NCBI GenBank assembly: GCA_030407085.1 | Contig: CM059582.1 | Location: 135,987,001 to 136,051,000, forward strand | Reading direction: 5' to 3' | DNA length: 64,000 nt | Source: Trichopria drosophilae | Taxonomy: Eukaryota > Arthropoda > Insecta > Hymenoptera > Diapriidae | Shown here: positions 46,701-57,869 of the stretch, in pieces | Position numbering within the stretch: position 1 is the first letter of the stretch | How the letters are laid out: every line of letters starts with the position of its first letter | Notes under the pieces: generated by a model | Database searches by the model: none | The model's input: the letters and a program-made list of their open reading frames with translations, nothing else | What the model was told of the DNA's origin: nothing | Program-made: the position numbers and the translations under genes

Positions 46701-46782
46701 TTATAAACAAAGTAGAAAATATAATTTTTTTAACATTAATTGCGGTTTTCTAAACGTATTTTTATATTTGGGAAAAACGTTC

Positions 46783-47301
46783 TGTTGGTTTATGCAAGTT
46801 GAACAGAGTTCGAACAAAGTTTAAACGCGTCTTCTTTCTGAGACACGTTCAACATCCAGGTTCCCAAACTTCTTGAAAGGAGCAAATAAAAAAAAAAGGG
46901 GGGGGGAGCAACTTAGAGGTTTTGTGCCACACTTGAATGGTAATAAGGTAATTATACAGCTTGGCTCCACATACACCTGCGAACACTTTATTTCTTTTTT
47001 CACAAAGAATCACAAGATGAGGTTTACATAGAATCGATGAGAGTAAACGGTGCGTCATGTAACACGCGGTACTAATTAGAGCGTCGGTTAACAAAATAAG
47101 TGTGAAAGCGCGAGACGCGATTTGTTCCGCAGTCGGGAGCGATCTGGCAACCGGCGGCACATCATTCCGCTTGGTTTCCAGCGGTGACGTCACTAAACAG
47201 GATAAGGGGCAGCAGGCAGTGCGCAGCAGCGAAATTATGATAACGCAAAACAAAAGCGCGGTTTATTTAAACGACAAGTGCGATGTTTACAACGACGAAC
47301 A
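46783..47301 (-). repeat. 3' LTR of BEL-1 (-)
   Basis: 519 bp, TGTTCG...CCAACA when read on the minus strand. The purine tract (GCGGGGGAGAA) lies just inside at 47302-47312. It contains a long but meaningless open frame that begins at TTG. Confidence 0.9.
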
Positions 47302-47407
47302 TTCTCCCCCGCGTGAGGCACTGCCGTGCATCGAAATTACTTAAAACTAATGGTTCCTGAAAGAGGAAACTGCGTAGCGAGAACAAACGATTTTACAGAC
47401 CTACAAA

Positions 47408-48931
47408 CTAAAAAGTCTCAAGGTCGGTCGGAAGGAGACCAAGCTGCGTGATCGGTCTAGTAAGTGTGCCAGTAGCAGTTCGCAGGGTAGCTACCCTCGT
47501 AAGACCATCATCACCCGGGTGACACTTAAGGACGCGCGCGAGAGGCCACTTATTAGGCGGTAAATTCGGCCGCTTAATCAATACAAGCTGCCCAACCGAC
47601 AGAGCCTGAGACTCAAATTTCCATTTCGAACGGTGCTGCAGGGAATGAAGGTAGTCAGTCGACCACAACTGCCAGAACCGCTCAAACATTTGGCGAGTAA
47701 GTTGCCAGCGTGACAGTCTATTTGCCGGAATGGAGAGTATCGTGGGCTGAGGGACCGCATTTAATGGTGTTCCAATTAAGAAGTGCCCAGGTGTTAGCGA
47801 ATCTAAACTATCAAGATCATCGGTTAACGAGCCAAGTGGCCGTGAATTAAGTGAGCATTCGATTTCACAGAGCAATGTCGACAGCTCCTCGAAGGTGGGA
47901 GTATGATTCCCAACAACACGTTTAAGGTGGTGTTTGACGCTTTTAACGCCTGCCTCCCATAGTCCTCCGAAATGAGGGGCGGCAGGAGGTATGAAACACC
48001 ATTCTACGCTATCTTTCGCTAATAGGTCACGAAACTGATTGTCGTGTATTGCGTCCGAAAATGCTCTTTTTAAAGACGAGTGAGCACCAATGAAAGTGGT
48101 TCCCTGATCGCTGTACATGCGATGGAGCAAACCGCGACGAGATACATATCGCTTGAAAGCAGCAATGAATGCTTCTGAACTATAATCAGAAACAAGTTCA
48201 AGGTGGATTGCTTTTACAGCAAAACAGACAAATAAGGCTATGTAAGCTGGATGGGACTTTTGCCCACGTCCACGAGCGATCCTGACCTGCAGCGGACCAG
48301 CGTAATCTACACCAGTGTGTGTAAATGGACGTTCAGGGAGCAATACGCGTGGAGCTGGAAGATTGCCTATTAGTTGTGAAATATACGAAGTTTTGAGACG
48401 CGCGCAAATGATGCAATGGAATATGACTGATCGGATAAGTTTTTTCGCCTGTATGACCCACACAGTTTGACGCAGTGTTCTTAAGGTTAACTGCATTCCT
48501 CCATGTTGACACTGATAATGAGTGTGCGTAATAAGAAGACGTGCGATGGGATGCGATCTGAGTAACAGTGGATTTTTCTCTGCGACAGGTAAATCGGCAT
48601 GGCAAATCCGTCCTCCTACTCTAAGGATACCATCCTCGTCTATGTAAGGATTAAGCGTGGATATGTTGCTTTTCATGGCGACTTGACGACCTGAACTTAA
48701 AGCGCGAATCTCCTCATTAAATAAACACGACTGAACGCAGCGAAATATAACATTTCTCGCTTTTGAAATTTCGGTAGCAGTCAACGGTCCTCTTGTGATT
48801 TTTCCGGATATACATTGCCGCCAGCGAAGGACGTAAGCAACTGTACGAAGGAGTTTCTGCCTTTTTGAAATGCGTTGTAACAACAAGTCAAGTATACAAT
48901 TTTGAGTAGGCGTCGTCATGAAAGCTTGCAC
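47408..48931 (-). pseudogene. BEL-1 (-) integrase and C-terminal domain
   Basis: This piece would insert element DNA into the genome. It shows the HHCC finger (HTHYQCQHGG...CIICARLK), core blocks GVDYAGPL, LVSDYSSEAF and YSDQGTTFIGA, and PHFGGLWEAGVK with the last catalytic Glu. The C-terminal block VGQLVLIKRPNLPP follows, and the stop is at 47408-47410. The frame begins at GTG directly after a TGA; in the + copy that codon is CGA, so the piece is the cut-off end of the polyprotein. Confidence 0.85.
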
Positions 48932-50171
48932 TCACGGTTCTACTGGAGCATCGGAAGGTAATGAAGGAACTTCGCTGGAAAAACTAACGTCTTTTGATGA
49001 TAACCATGCTGGGCCATTGAACCACAATTTATTTCTGATTAATTCTGGAGCACATACTCCGCGTGATGCGAGATCAGCCGGATTATCGGACGACTTGACA
49101 TGATGCCAAACAGCGTCGGAAACCAACAACTGAATCTCGGCCACTCTGTTGGCCACGAAAGTTTTCCACCTCACTGGTTGTTGACGCAACCAATGCAAAA
49201 CAATAGTCGCATCAGTCCAGCAGTGGAGCGGAAGCGTCGTGAATTGTTTTGTGCGGCGCACAGCAGTTGCGGTTCGTGCGAGAAGTACCGCAGCGCTTAA
49301 TTCCAACCGAGGCACCGTAAGCTGTTTTATTGGCGCGACTTTGGTCCGACAAGTAAGTAGCGTAATTTGTGTCGAAGCATCTGTTCGAACGACACGAAGA
49401 TATACTACCGCGGCGTACGCGGCCGTCGACGCATCGGCGAAGCCATGAAGTTCGCATATTTTCACGGTAGAGTCTTGCCCGGGCCAGCGCGGAATGGACA
49501 GGTTGTTTAAGATAGGAAGCACGTCGTAAAACGCGTTATATCGTTGACGCACGCTATCGGGCAAAGGGCTATCCCAATCTAGTTGCAGCAACCAAAGCTG
49601 TTGTAATAGTATCTTTGCGGTTACTATCACCGGAGCCACCCATCCAAGCGGGTCATACAATTTCGCTATAAGCGAAAGCAGCGAACGCTTGGTGAAGTGT
49701 ATCGGTGTTTCTAAATTGATACGAAACTGAAAACAATCGCGAAGTGGGTTCCATATAACGCCTAATATTTTAATGCCTTCCGAATCCTGGAGTGGTTTTT
49801 TCCATGCTAGTCCATGGTTAGCGGTATCCACATTAGTTAGCATTTCCGGTACATTGTTTCCCCATTTACGCAAAGTAAATCCGCCGCATTTTAATAAATT
49901 AATTAACTGAGCACGAGGGAGGAGTAGAGTCTCAGGATTTTCAGCGCCGAATAAGAAATCATCAACGTAGAGGCCGTGATGCAAAACATCTGACCCGAGA
50001 GGAAATCTCGATCCTTCATCAAGGTTAAGTTGCTGAAGTACGCGCAATGCTAAATACGCCGCACAAGAGACTCCGAACGTGACTGTATTGAGTTGAAACT
50101 CAGCGATTGGGTCATCCGTATTATATCGCCATAAGATTCTTTGAAAATTTCGGTCGCGGGGGTCAACTAAT
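48932..50171 (-). pseudogene. BEL-1 (-) RT catalytic core and RNase H
   Basis: Runs from just after a stop at 50172-50174 to TGA at 48932-48934. It shows LVDPRDRNFQRILWR, LHHGLYVDDFLFGAENPETL (catalytic Asp pair), FTLRKWGNN and LYDPLGWVAPVIVTAKILLQ. The RNase H parts are ELHGFADASTAAYAAVVYLR, LPLHCWTDATIVLHWLRQQP and SSDNPADLASRGVC. The region is continuous, and keeps the 11 and 4 bases that are deleted from the + copy. It is the best available RT/RNase H of this family in the window. Confidence 0.85.
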
Positions 50172-51148
50172 ATTTAACGATACATTTGCGTGACATCCGC
50201 GCAAAATACATACCTAAATGTACGCCATTGCATCAAAACGTCACTCAGTTCCGCTTGCAATTTTGGGCCCGTTAGGAGTAGATCGTTGAGAGAAATGGAA
50301 GTTGACGATTTCAGAGAGGCGTTGAAAACCACTCTGAGTTTAGTGGTCGTGCTTGAGTCTTTACGAACGCAGTGGTGATGCAAGTATACCACTGGGTAAG
50401 ACGAAGAATCATAAGTAACCGGGCTCATATGCGTTTGGGATTCATAATCCTGCATGAACTCTGAGTAGGCACGTAAATCATCAGGACGACGAGAAAGACG
50501 CGATTCAAGTTGCGCAAAAATACGAACAGCTGACTTTCGAGTATTACCGATATTCTTTGTGCAATTAGTATGAAATGGCAATCGTACGACATAACGACCG
50601 GTACTGTTGCGACTGTGTGATTCGCGAAAATGTTTCTCGCAGATTTCGTCGTCGTGGGATAACGGTTTTAGTACAGGCACTTCCTCCATTTCCCAAAAAC
50701 GTCGGAGTGCTGTTTCTAATCGTTTGGTTCCTGCGCAGTGGTGTACGAACGTGTGAACGGAGGACACTGCGGAGGGAGCGGTGGTCCAACCTGACAAAAT
50801 CCACCCGAGTGCAGTATTTTGTGCAGTCGGTTGACCTTTCGGGCCTTTTATGAGCCCGTCTATGAGAAGGGTGCCGTAAAGATCAGAGCCAATTATCAGC
50901 TGTATCGGCTCGGAGCTTCCCGGATCGGTATCAGCTAAATTAAGCCCATCTAAGTGTTTCCATTTCGACAAATCGCATTTACTGGAAGGGACGTAAGCAG
51001 TCAGTTTTTTCATAATGAGAGCATTTGTTGTAAAGGAGGGATTCGAAGACTGCCGAGGCGAAATTCGAATGCTCACTGCGTGATTCGACGAACCGATGTC
51101 AGAGTCACCGATTCCCGGTGACAAATTGGTGTAAAAACTCGTAACCAA
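50172..51148 (-). pseudogene. BEL-1 (-) protease end, linker and RT N-terminus
   Basis: Begins where Gag-protease is thrown out of frame near 51120-51130, by 5 extra bases compared with the + copy. It reads GIGDSDIGSSNHAVSIRISP and LIIGSDLYGTLLIDGLIKGP (the second half of the BEL-type protease), then the linker. RT then starts with PVVYLHHHCVRKDSS, VVFNASLK and SLNDLLLTGPKLQ. It ends ADVTQMYR followed by TAA, where the + copy has CAA, so the nonsense codon sits just before the RT core. Confidence 0.85.
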
Positions 51149-52665
51149 CGAGAACTTAAAGCGCGAGCTAGGTTTTCAGAAACAAACGTCCACATCGAAC
51201 CTTGATCTATGAGAGCGCGGACGCACAATGATTTTCCCGAGTCGGCGCTAACACAAACTAAAGCGGTAGCTAATAAGATGCTCGCAGGTCGAATCGCTTT
51301 ATTCGACGCACAATGAGTGAGAACCGCGTTATCAGATTCGGACGAAGTCGGCGTTGGTTCGATAGTTGGCGAAATTATAGACGATTGTTCTGAATTCCCC
51401 GAACTCGTCGACTGACTAACCCCCTCGCGATGCAGCAACGTATGGTGTGACCGATGACAAGTGAAACATGTGAATTTACTCGGGCAACTGCTATTTGGAT
51501 GCGCTTTAAGGCAATTCCAGCAAAGTCGATTTCGTTTTACGATTTCTGAACGTTTAGACACAGATAAGTTTTTAAAGCGTTTGCACATGTGAAGCATGTG
51601 ATCACCTGTACAACGCACACACTGACGTACTCCCGCGGTTACTGCGTGAGATTGCAGCTGTAATTTTTGGCGCGTTCCCGATTTACTGTCATTAAACGAA
51701 TGAGATATAGAACTTGACACGAAACTCGAATCTTGGGAATCTTGCAAACCACGAGCGCGAGAGATCAAAAATTGTTTTAATTCACCGAACGTCGGATATT
51801 CTGTCTTAGATCCCATGCTAAGCGACCAAGATTTTCGAGAATTCGGATCAAGTTTCGAGACAGTCAGATGCACAATTATCACATCCCATTGACCTACGGG
51901 AAGGCCGAGTGCCCCTAAAGCGCCTAAAATTGCTACCGTTTTATGGTGCAGTTCCCGCACACTATGGGCTGCTTCCCTTTTAATTACAGGCAAACCGAAA
52001 AGCGATTGTAAGTGTTTTTCCAAAATACAACGTTTATTAGAAAAATGTTCCGAAAGAGTTTTCCATGCAATAAGAAAATTATCATTGGTAGACGGTAGAT
52101 GATCTATCATAGACAATGGTTTACCGGATAATGAAGTTTTGAGATAATGTAACTTGCGAACATTGTCGATCGACACATCATCTACTATAATAGATTTAAA
52201 GAGGTCGTAAAAAGAAGTCCACTTATCATAATCGCCTTGAAATTTCGGAATATCCAATCTTGGAAGTTGACTCGTTGAAGCAGCGTTGACACGTGGGTTC
52301 AGTGTTGAATCATCCTCGTGGGCTTCTCCTTTAATCGGTGCAGGACTATGAAGAGCATTCACCTCTAAAACTTCCTCCAAATTTCCAACAATTTCCAGAA
52401 AAAGTAGTTCGTGACTTTCGAATTGCTTTTCCGAAAAGTAAGGATGACGGCGTTCAATTTCCGAAGCCATCTGAAGCAGGCGAGCGCGATTGTGTCGGCA
52501 TTCACTCCATAAAGTTGACAAATATTTTATGTGCACCTTTAACTTTGCGATGGTATAATCAGATGGTGAGGGAAGATTGGTTTGAGTTCGTCTGATACTG
52601 GCGAAATTGCTATCCTGTGCAGCAACCAGTCCATCGAATGCAGGATGAGTATCGTCATCGTCCAT
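51120..52665 (-). pseudogene. BEL-1 (-) Gag and start of protease
   Basis: Starts at ATG 52663-52665 (MDDDDTHP), a plausible true start because it follows the leader. The BEL Gag domain includes YTIAKLKVHIKYLSTLW (about residues 37-53), PRLDIPKFQGDYDKWTSFYD (135-155), LHYLKTSLSGKPLSMIDHLP and SEHFSNKRCILEKHLQ. Knuckles follow: CVRCTGDHMLHMC, CWNCLKAH and CFTCHRSHH (about 360-415). The protease start ALIDQGSMWTFVSENLA is near residues 485-500, and then the frameshift. Gag binds RNA and forms particles in the cytoplasm. This is the N-terminal part missing from the + copy. Confidence 0.85.
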
Positions 52666-53165
52666 TTTGCAGCAAAGTATAGTTGAAGCCTCTGAAGTAA
52701 CGAGAGAGAGTGGTCGTAGTAGTCGTGACGTTTCCCGATCCGTGGAATCTGTCCTTGTTTATCAATGATTAGCGGCTCGCTGTAGAGAAGAGATGGAGGG
52801 GCGCGGCGGCCAGAGTGCGGCGGCGGTGGTCCCGAGTCTTTCAAGTAAGCGGTACTGGTGAGGATGTCGAACAACGGTGGCGTCCCATGGAGTGGGAGAA
52901 ACGGCACTAGAAACGACCAAGACAAAGGCTGTGGCGCGGCTTGCGGTGGGAGGTACAGCGATCCGTCTGAACAACCACGCTGTAATCCTAGATTACCAAA
53001 CAAAGAACTCACTGAAAATGACTGAAAATGACTGTAAAAATGAGCACTTTCACACTAGCACTTTGTAACACAAAACTCCAATGATTCACCCTTTTCTTCC
53101 CACTTTGCAGTTTTGGTCCTAGAGGAAGTGAAGCCCGAGATCCTGGCAGGATCGCCAAAAAACTT
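52666..53165 (-). promoter_or_regulatory. BEL-1 (-) leader with primer-binding site
   Basis: Between the 5' LTR and the gag ATG. The bases GATCCTGGCAGGATCGCCA (53139-53157) read TGGCGATCCTGCC on the minus strand, starting 8 bases after the LTR end. The TGG start suits a tRNA 3' CCA primer. The tRNA was not identified. Short open frames here are not genes. Confidence 0.7.
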
Positions 53166-53651
53166 TGTTGGTTTATGCAAGTTGAACAGAGTTCGAACAA
53201 AGTTTAAACGCGTCTTCTTTCTGAGACACGTTCAACATCCAGGTTCCCAAACTTCTTGAAAGGAGCAAATAAAAAAAAAGGGGGGGGGGGAGCAACTTAG
53301 AGGTTTTGTGCGACACTTGAATGGTAATAAGGTAATTATACAGCTTGGCTCCACATACACCTGCGAACACTTTATTTCTTTTTTCACAAAGAATCACAAG
53401 ATGAGGTTTACATAGAATCGATGAGAGTAAACGGTGCGTCATGTAACACGCGGTACTAATTAGAGCGTCGGTTAACAAAATAAGTGTGAAAGCGCGAGAC
53501 GCGATTTGTTCCGCAGTCGGGAGCGATCTGGCAACCGGCGGCACATCATTCCGCTTGGTTTCCAGCGGTGACGTCACTAAACAGGATAAGGGGCAGCAGG
53601 CAGTGCGCAGCAGCGAAATTATGATAACGCAAAACAAAAGCGCGGTTTATA
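53166..53651 (-). repeat. 5' LTR of BEL-1 (-), outer end truncated
   Basis: Matches 46783-47301 up to GCGCGGTTTAT and then changes to unrelated sequence (ATTTGGAAATG), so about 45 bp of the LTR start is gone. Confidence 0.85.
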
Positions 53652-54364
53652 TTTGGAAATGAAGGCAAGATCAGATCATGAACCAACCAGTAAAGGTTAG
53701 GTAGACCATTGGTCCAACCAATAAAGGCAAGATCAGATCATCAACCGACCAGTGAAGATAAGATGGAGACGTTTTAATGCATTCAAGCGCTTCGTTTATC
53801 GAGCGATTTTCCAGCATCTGGAAACTTTCAATGAGAAAGTTGTTCATCAAGGTATGAAGAAATTTTCTGGAAAGTTTCATTTTTATTGCTTTAATAATTT
53901 AAAAGTAATGGATGTTTAAAGATGATAGCGTCCGACGGCCAACGCGTCATATGCGCCACGGCACAGAGCGCAGGGACACTGACAACTTTAAATATCCATT
54001 ACTTTAAAACTATCAAAACAATGAAACTGAAACTTTTCAGAAAATTTCTTCACATCTTAGTGAACAACTTTATCGCTGAAAGTTTTCGGGTGTTCGATAT
54101 ATTCGGATGATACACGTTGTGCATACAAAAATTAATAACTTTTCTGTTTCTAAAGATACATCATTTTTTCTTTCTTCACCAGATGCGGAAAACTCTAATG
54201 AACAATTTTGTATTTTATTCGTTTCAAAATTCTCAAGATTAACTATGTTATAGCGAGTTGAAATAAAAAAGTCGTCTTATAATTACAGACTTATCCAAAC
54301 ACTACATTTTTATTCATAATTTTTTATAATGACTTGATCCTAAAAATGTTTTAAAATCACTTAA
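53652..54364. repeat. Short tandem and inverted repeats right of BEL-1 (-)
   Basis: AAGGCAAGATCAGATCATxAACC occurs twice (about 53662 and 53727). A ~105-bp inverted repeat links about 53813-53920 (CTGGAAACTTTCAATGAG...) with 53990-54100 (reverse complement with about 20% differences), leaving a 70-bp loop. No gene was found. Confidence 0.65.
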
Positions 54365-54835
54365 GTTAAAAAATTGTTTTAACTATTTTCTTTGTAATTA
54401 ATGTACGATATAAAAAATTAGATGTGTTTCTGTTGAAAACTATGTTAATATTTTACTACTAGTCCGTTGCATGAACATAGCTCAGGCTTTACAGTTTTAT
54501 TATACCTACATTTGCCTGAATGAAACAATTTCACATCAACATAACTTTATTAATAAAAAATTCGTAAAACGATTTTCAAAAATGGGCTTTACGTCTTACA
54601 TATAGTACTATTCGATGCAATTGGGAAAAATGAAAAGAAAACGTTTTAGTTACCCACAAAAAATTCCAAAAAATAGCCAAAATGACCATTTTTTGGTAAT
54701 TTACGCCAATATTACTAGAAATCCTGACGAGGTAGGCCGTTTTAAAAGCCGGATTCGTTTTCTATGTCAAAAAGCCTATCAGGATCACCTTCCCTTTTTT
54801 TGTTACAGAACTAAGCCAAAATTTACAGGTCTGTG
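54365..54835. repeat. Right arm of ~8.6-kb inverted-repeat structure
   Basis: Reverse complement of 46238-46700. The 100-codon open frame 54615-54917 is mostly within this arm. Its mirror on the left arm is not open, so it is probably not a gene. Confidence 0.8.
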
Positions 54836-57800
54836 TTATTTTAAAATCATGACATGTAGAAATGCAATGCTATTTATGTTTATGCAATTCCTCTCGAGGA
54901 GTGGACACATTAGCTGAGCTTTTATCTGAATATTTAGATAAGCAAATAATCACTGAAGTAATTTTTAGTACTTGGCAGTCAACTGACAGATGCACCATAA
55001 AGATAAGTACAGGATTATGTGGATGAACTGTACAGTCGTGCGTAAAAACCTCATCACTTTATTTCTACGAGTCAGGCAACATACGTGAAAAGTTGATATA
55101 TTAATTCATTTTGATTTTTCATAAAATGCTGCTGAAATACTTTAATACAACAGCGATCAGAACATAGTTCACCCTTCAATATTTTATTACAAATCTGAAA
55201 ACAAAATTCAACACAAAAGTATCTGGCGTATTGCCCGCATGCACGCATGCACGCACGCACGCACACATGGGGTTATGGGGGTATTATATATCAGTATATA
55301 GACACATTTTGCGCGATAAAGCTATGTATTTACGCTAAGCAGACTGTTTTCGTCACCTTAGAGATCGAAATCGATATTAGTATAGACGTCAAGTAAAACC
55401 ACGGTTATATTGATAAATAGAGCAGTCCGATTGCCGATGAGGGTTTATTAATATAAGAAATCCCAATCCAGGGAAATCGACTGGTAGAGCGTGAATATAT
55501 CAAAGAGGTCCGCGATCCGCCCCCCCCCCCCACCCCAGAAGGATGAAGTAGAAAAAGAGACAATTTGGGCAAGTTAGAAAACATGAAAGCACAAAAGGAG
55601 CACAGAGAAGCTAAGGAAGGGGATTAAGTTGATAAAGTATTATAATTATAAAATGAACTTACAGGCACATTTAATCGACGAAGAGTGTCTAATGGGGATA
55701 TCCGCTTTACAGCTGCTGGGTCTGATGTTGCAGAAATACCACTCTGAAAAAAGTATCATTAAATTAGAATAGGAAACAATAAACATAATCTTGAAAATAT
55801 ATTTCAATGATTTTCATCCATTTTGATTTTATTGAATATATAATTTAAGTTTTTAAAAATGCTGATCAGGTAAACAGAAGCTGCATGGACGAGTTTTTAA
55901 AATTTGTATCACTGCAGAGATGATAGAAGAATTTACCATAGACTATAATTCTTGACTTAAAAATAGGTAGTGTTAAAAGTTTTAAAATAATTATAACTTG
56001 GTTATAGAATTCAATACTATACATTCTTTCTAATAAAATAAAGTAAAAATTTGTAACGTACGAGCTGTATATGTACGTTTTGGACATCCGGTACATTTTG
56101 GAATATTTTGAAAACCTCTAAAAATCTCTAAATACAGTGTAGAAAAGTAGAACGTACGTTTCCTCTTTGCACAACTACATGGCATACGTTTACAAGGTAA
56201 GCTGGCCCAAAAATAAGAACCAAAGCTTCGGGGATCGACGCTAGCTTTGTCCTCTCAATCTTAGCACTTACGCGCCCCTTTCAACCACGACGTAATAGGT
56301 ATACTTGCGGAAAAAAACTATAAAAATTATGTATTTTTAAACACACTCCATGCCAGAAACATGAGAATTTTCCTAGCTTCTATAAGTTTCGTCTTGAACA
56401 TATTCTAGAAAATATTATATTTTATTAAACTACAAAGAGAATCATTCTTATTCATTTAAACGAATTTGTTATAAAAATTCTCTGTATAAATTGCTCCCTT
56501 CAGGTTAAAAATATAATTCATATAAAAATATACTAATAACGGATGGTTCTCTTCTAATTAAATTATTGCTAGTTAAGATTATGCTGTGTCATTTAATATT
56601 ACTATAGTTCTTCGCCTTGTTAATATCTAAACACTACTCTAATTGACAAATCAGAATACACTCTTTTACGCTTTCTTTTCTAAGAGTAATATTGCAATAA
56701 CTATACATAATATAATTGACGTATATCAGTTCCATTTATAAACAATGAAGTTCTCTTATTGAATCAAAATTATGTAACTCTCAACATCACTTTCTGGCTC
56801 ACAACATATATTGATATCAATGCCTTAATCGAAAATGATGTTTAATATTTATTTCAATCATCTTACTATTAAATGATAATATTTCACGATCTTCTTTCTT
56901 AAATTGATTTATCATTAATATCAATAATTAATACAGAAACAAACATAATAATTGTTTACACATGCGCTTAGTTAATCTTTTGCATGACTGTTCGATATAT
57001 TTTTACATAGCAATCCAACATTTATGGAAACAATAGATACTATTATTATTGTTAATTATTGTAAATAATCTAAAATTGTATTTGCCTTGCCTCGACGATA
57101 AGCTCGCTCCTGCCGCTCCTCCCTTTGATTCTTTTGAGAGCGTCTCGTTCCCTTCCTCCTTAAGAAAGCCCTCTAGTGGACATTACGCTTCGTTCTGAAT
57201 TTCTGCCTAAGACACTACTCGAGTCGCTATAAAAGAGTTCTCGTAACATTAATTACAGCAATGAAATTACATCGTGATTCACTGTCGCCTGCAGTTCCCC
57301 GTCGCCGCCGTCGCCGACCGCTTTACCTTTAAGTAGTTGACACGTCACTGTACTTACCCGCTTCCACAGTCACTGGAACAGCATCTCAGATCCAAGTAGC
57401 GCTGATCCATTTAATTAAATCGTCCCTCGTTCCGACGTTTTAGACGAGGCCTTGTACCCAGGTTAAGTTGTTGACGCTACCTAGATCTGAAACATACCAT
57501 TTTTTTCCTCATCAACAAACCATTCAACCGTTGAGTGTCCCCATCTCCGAATGATATTTCATCCGTTAATACAACCCAACAAATTGGTAGTTATTCTTTA
57601 TTTTTTATTTTTATATTCATTTTGTTTTTAATAATTTTCTATTTATGTTTAACCACCGGTAACTAGATTTTTCTCTCACATTATGTCAAATTTTAACTAT
57701 CTACAATATAGTAACGCACTAATTATTTGCCGGCAATCTCGCCCCTTCCTTCCTCCAGTTTGTGCTATGATCCATATTCCAAAACCTTTCAATTTTATTG

Positions 57801-57869
57801 TCTCCATTTCTGTCGCTCGAGCTTCCTAAAATTGAGGATGATGAATACGACCATCCCCTCCAATTGATG
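54836..57869. other. AT-rich region, no gene recognised; CpG-richer patch at 57.1-57.45 kb
   Basis: About 3 kb with only chance frames. A (GCAC/GCAT)n microsatellite is at 55237-55268 and a C-run at 55520-55532. The patch 57090-57440 has higher GC. On the minus strand it contains GCGGGTAAGTAC (57349-57360), a strong splice-donor match. This might mark an untranslated host exon, but there is no supporting coding frame. Confidence 0.35.

Larger units (their letters stand above)
46783..53651 (-). mobile_element. BEL/Pao LTR retrotransposon, near full-length (BEL-1 -)
   Basis: Reads right to left: 5' LTR 53651-53166, primer site, leader, gag, protease-RT-RNase H-integrase, purine tract, 3' LTR 47301-46783. 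The two LTRs look almost identical (a G/C difference in TTGTGCCACAC/TTGTGCGACAC and homopolymer length), which suggests recent insertion. Even so, the coding region has a frameshift, a Gln-to-stop and an Arg-to-stop change. The first ~45 bp of the 5' LTR is missing at the right edge, so no target duplication can be checked. It is the more complete of the two BEL-1 copies. Confidence 0.9.

Noticed and set aside
46849..47253. 134-codon minus-strand frame, also at 53173-53637 and in pieces at 9.9-10.3 kb
   Set aside because: It lies inside the BEL LTR and starts at TTG. It is a chance open frame in a repeated LTR, not a protein gene.
54615..54917. 100-codon basic frame with true-looking protein composition
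   Set aside because: Most of it is the right arm of an inverted repeat; the mirrored copy on the left arm is not open and no family is recognised.
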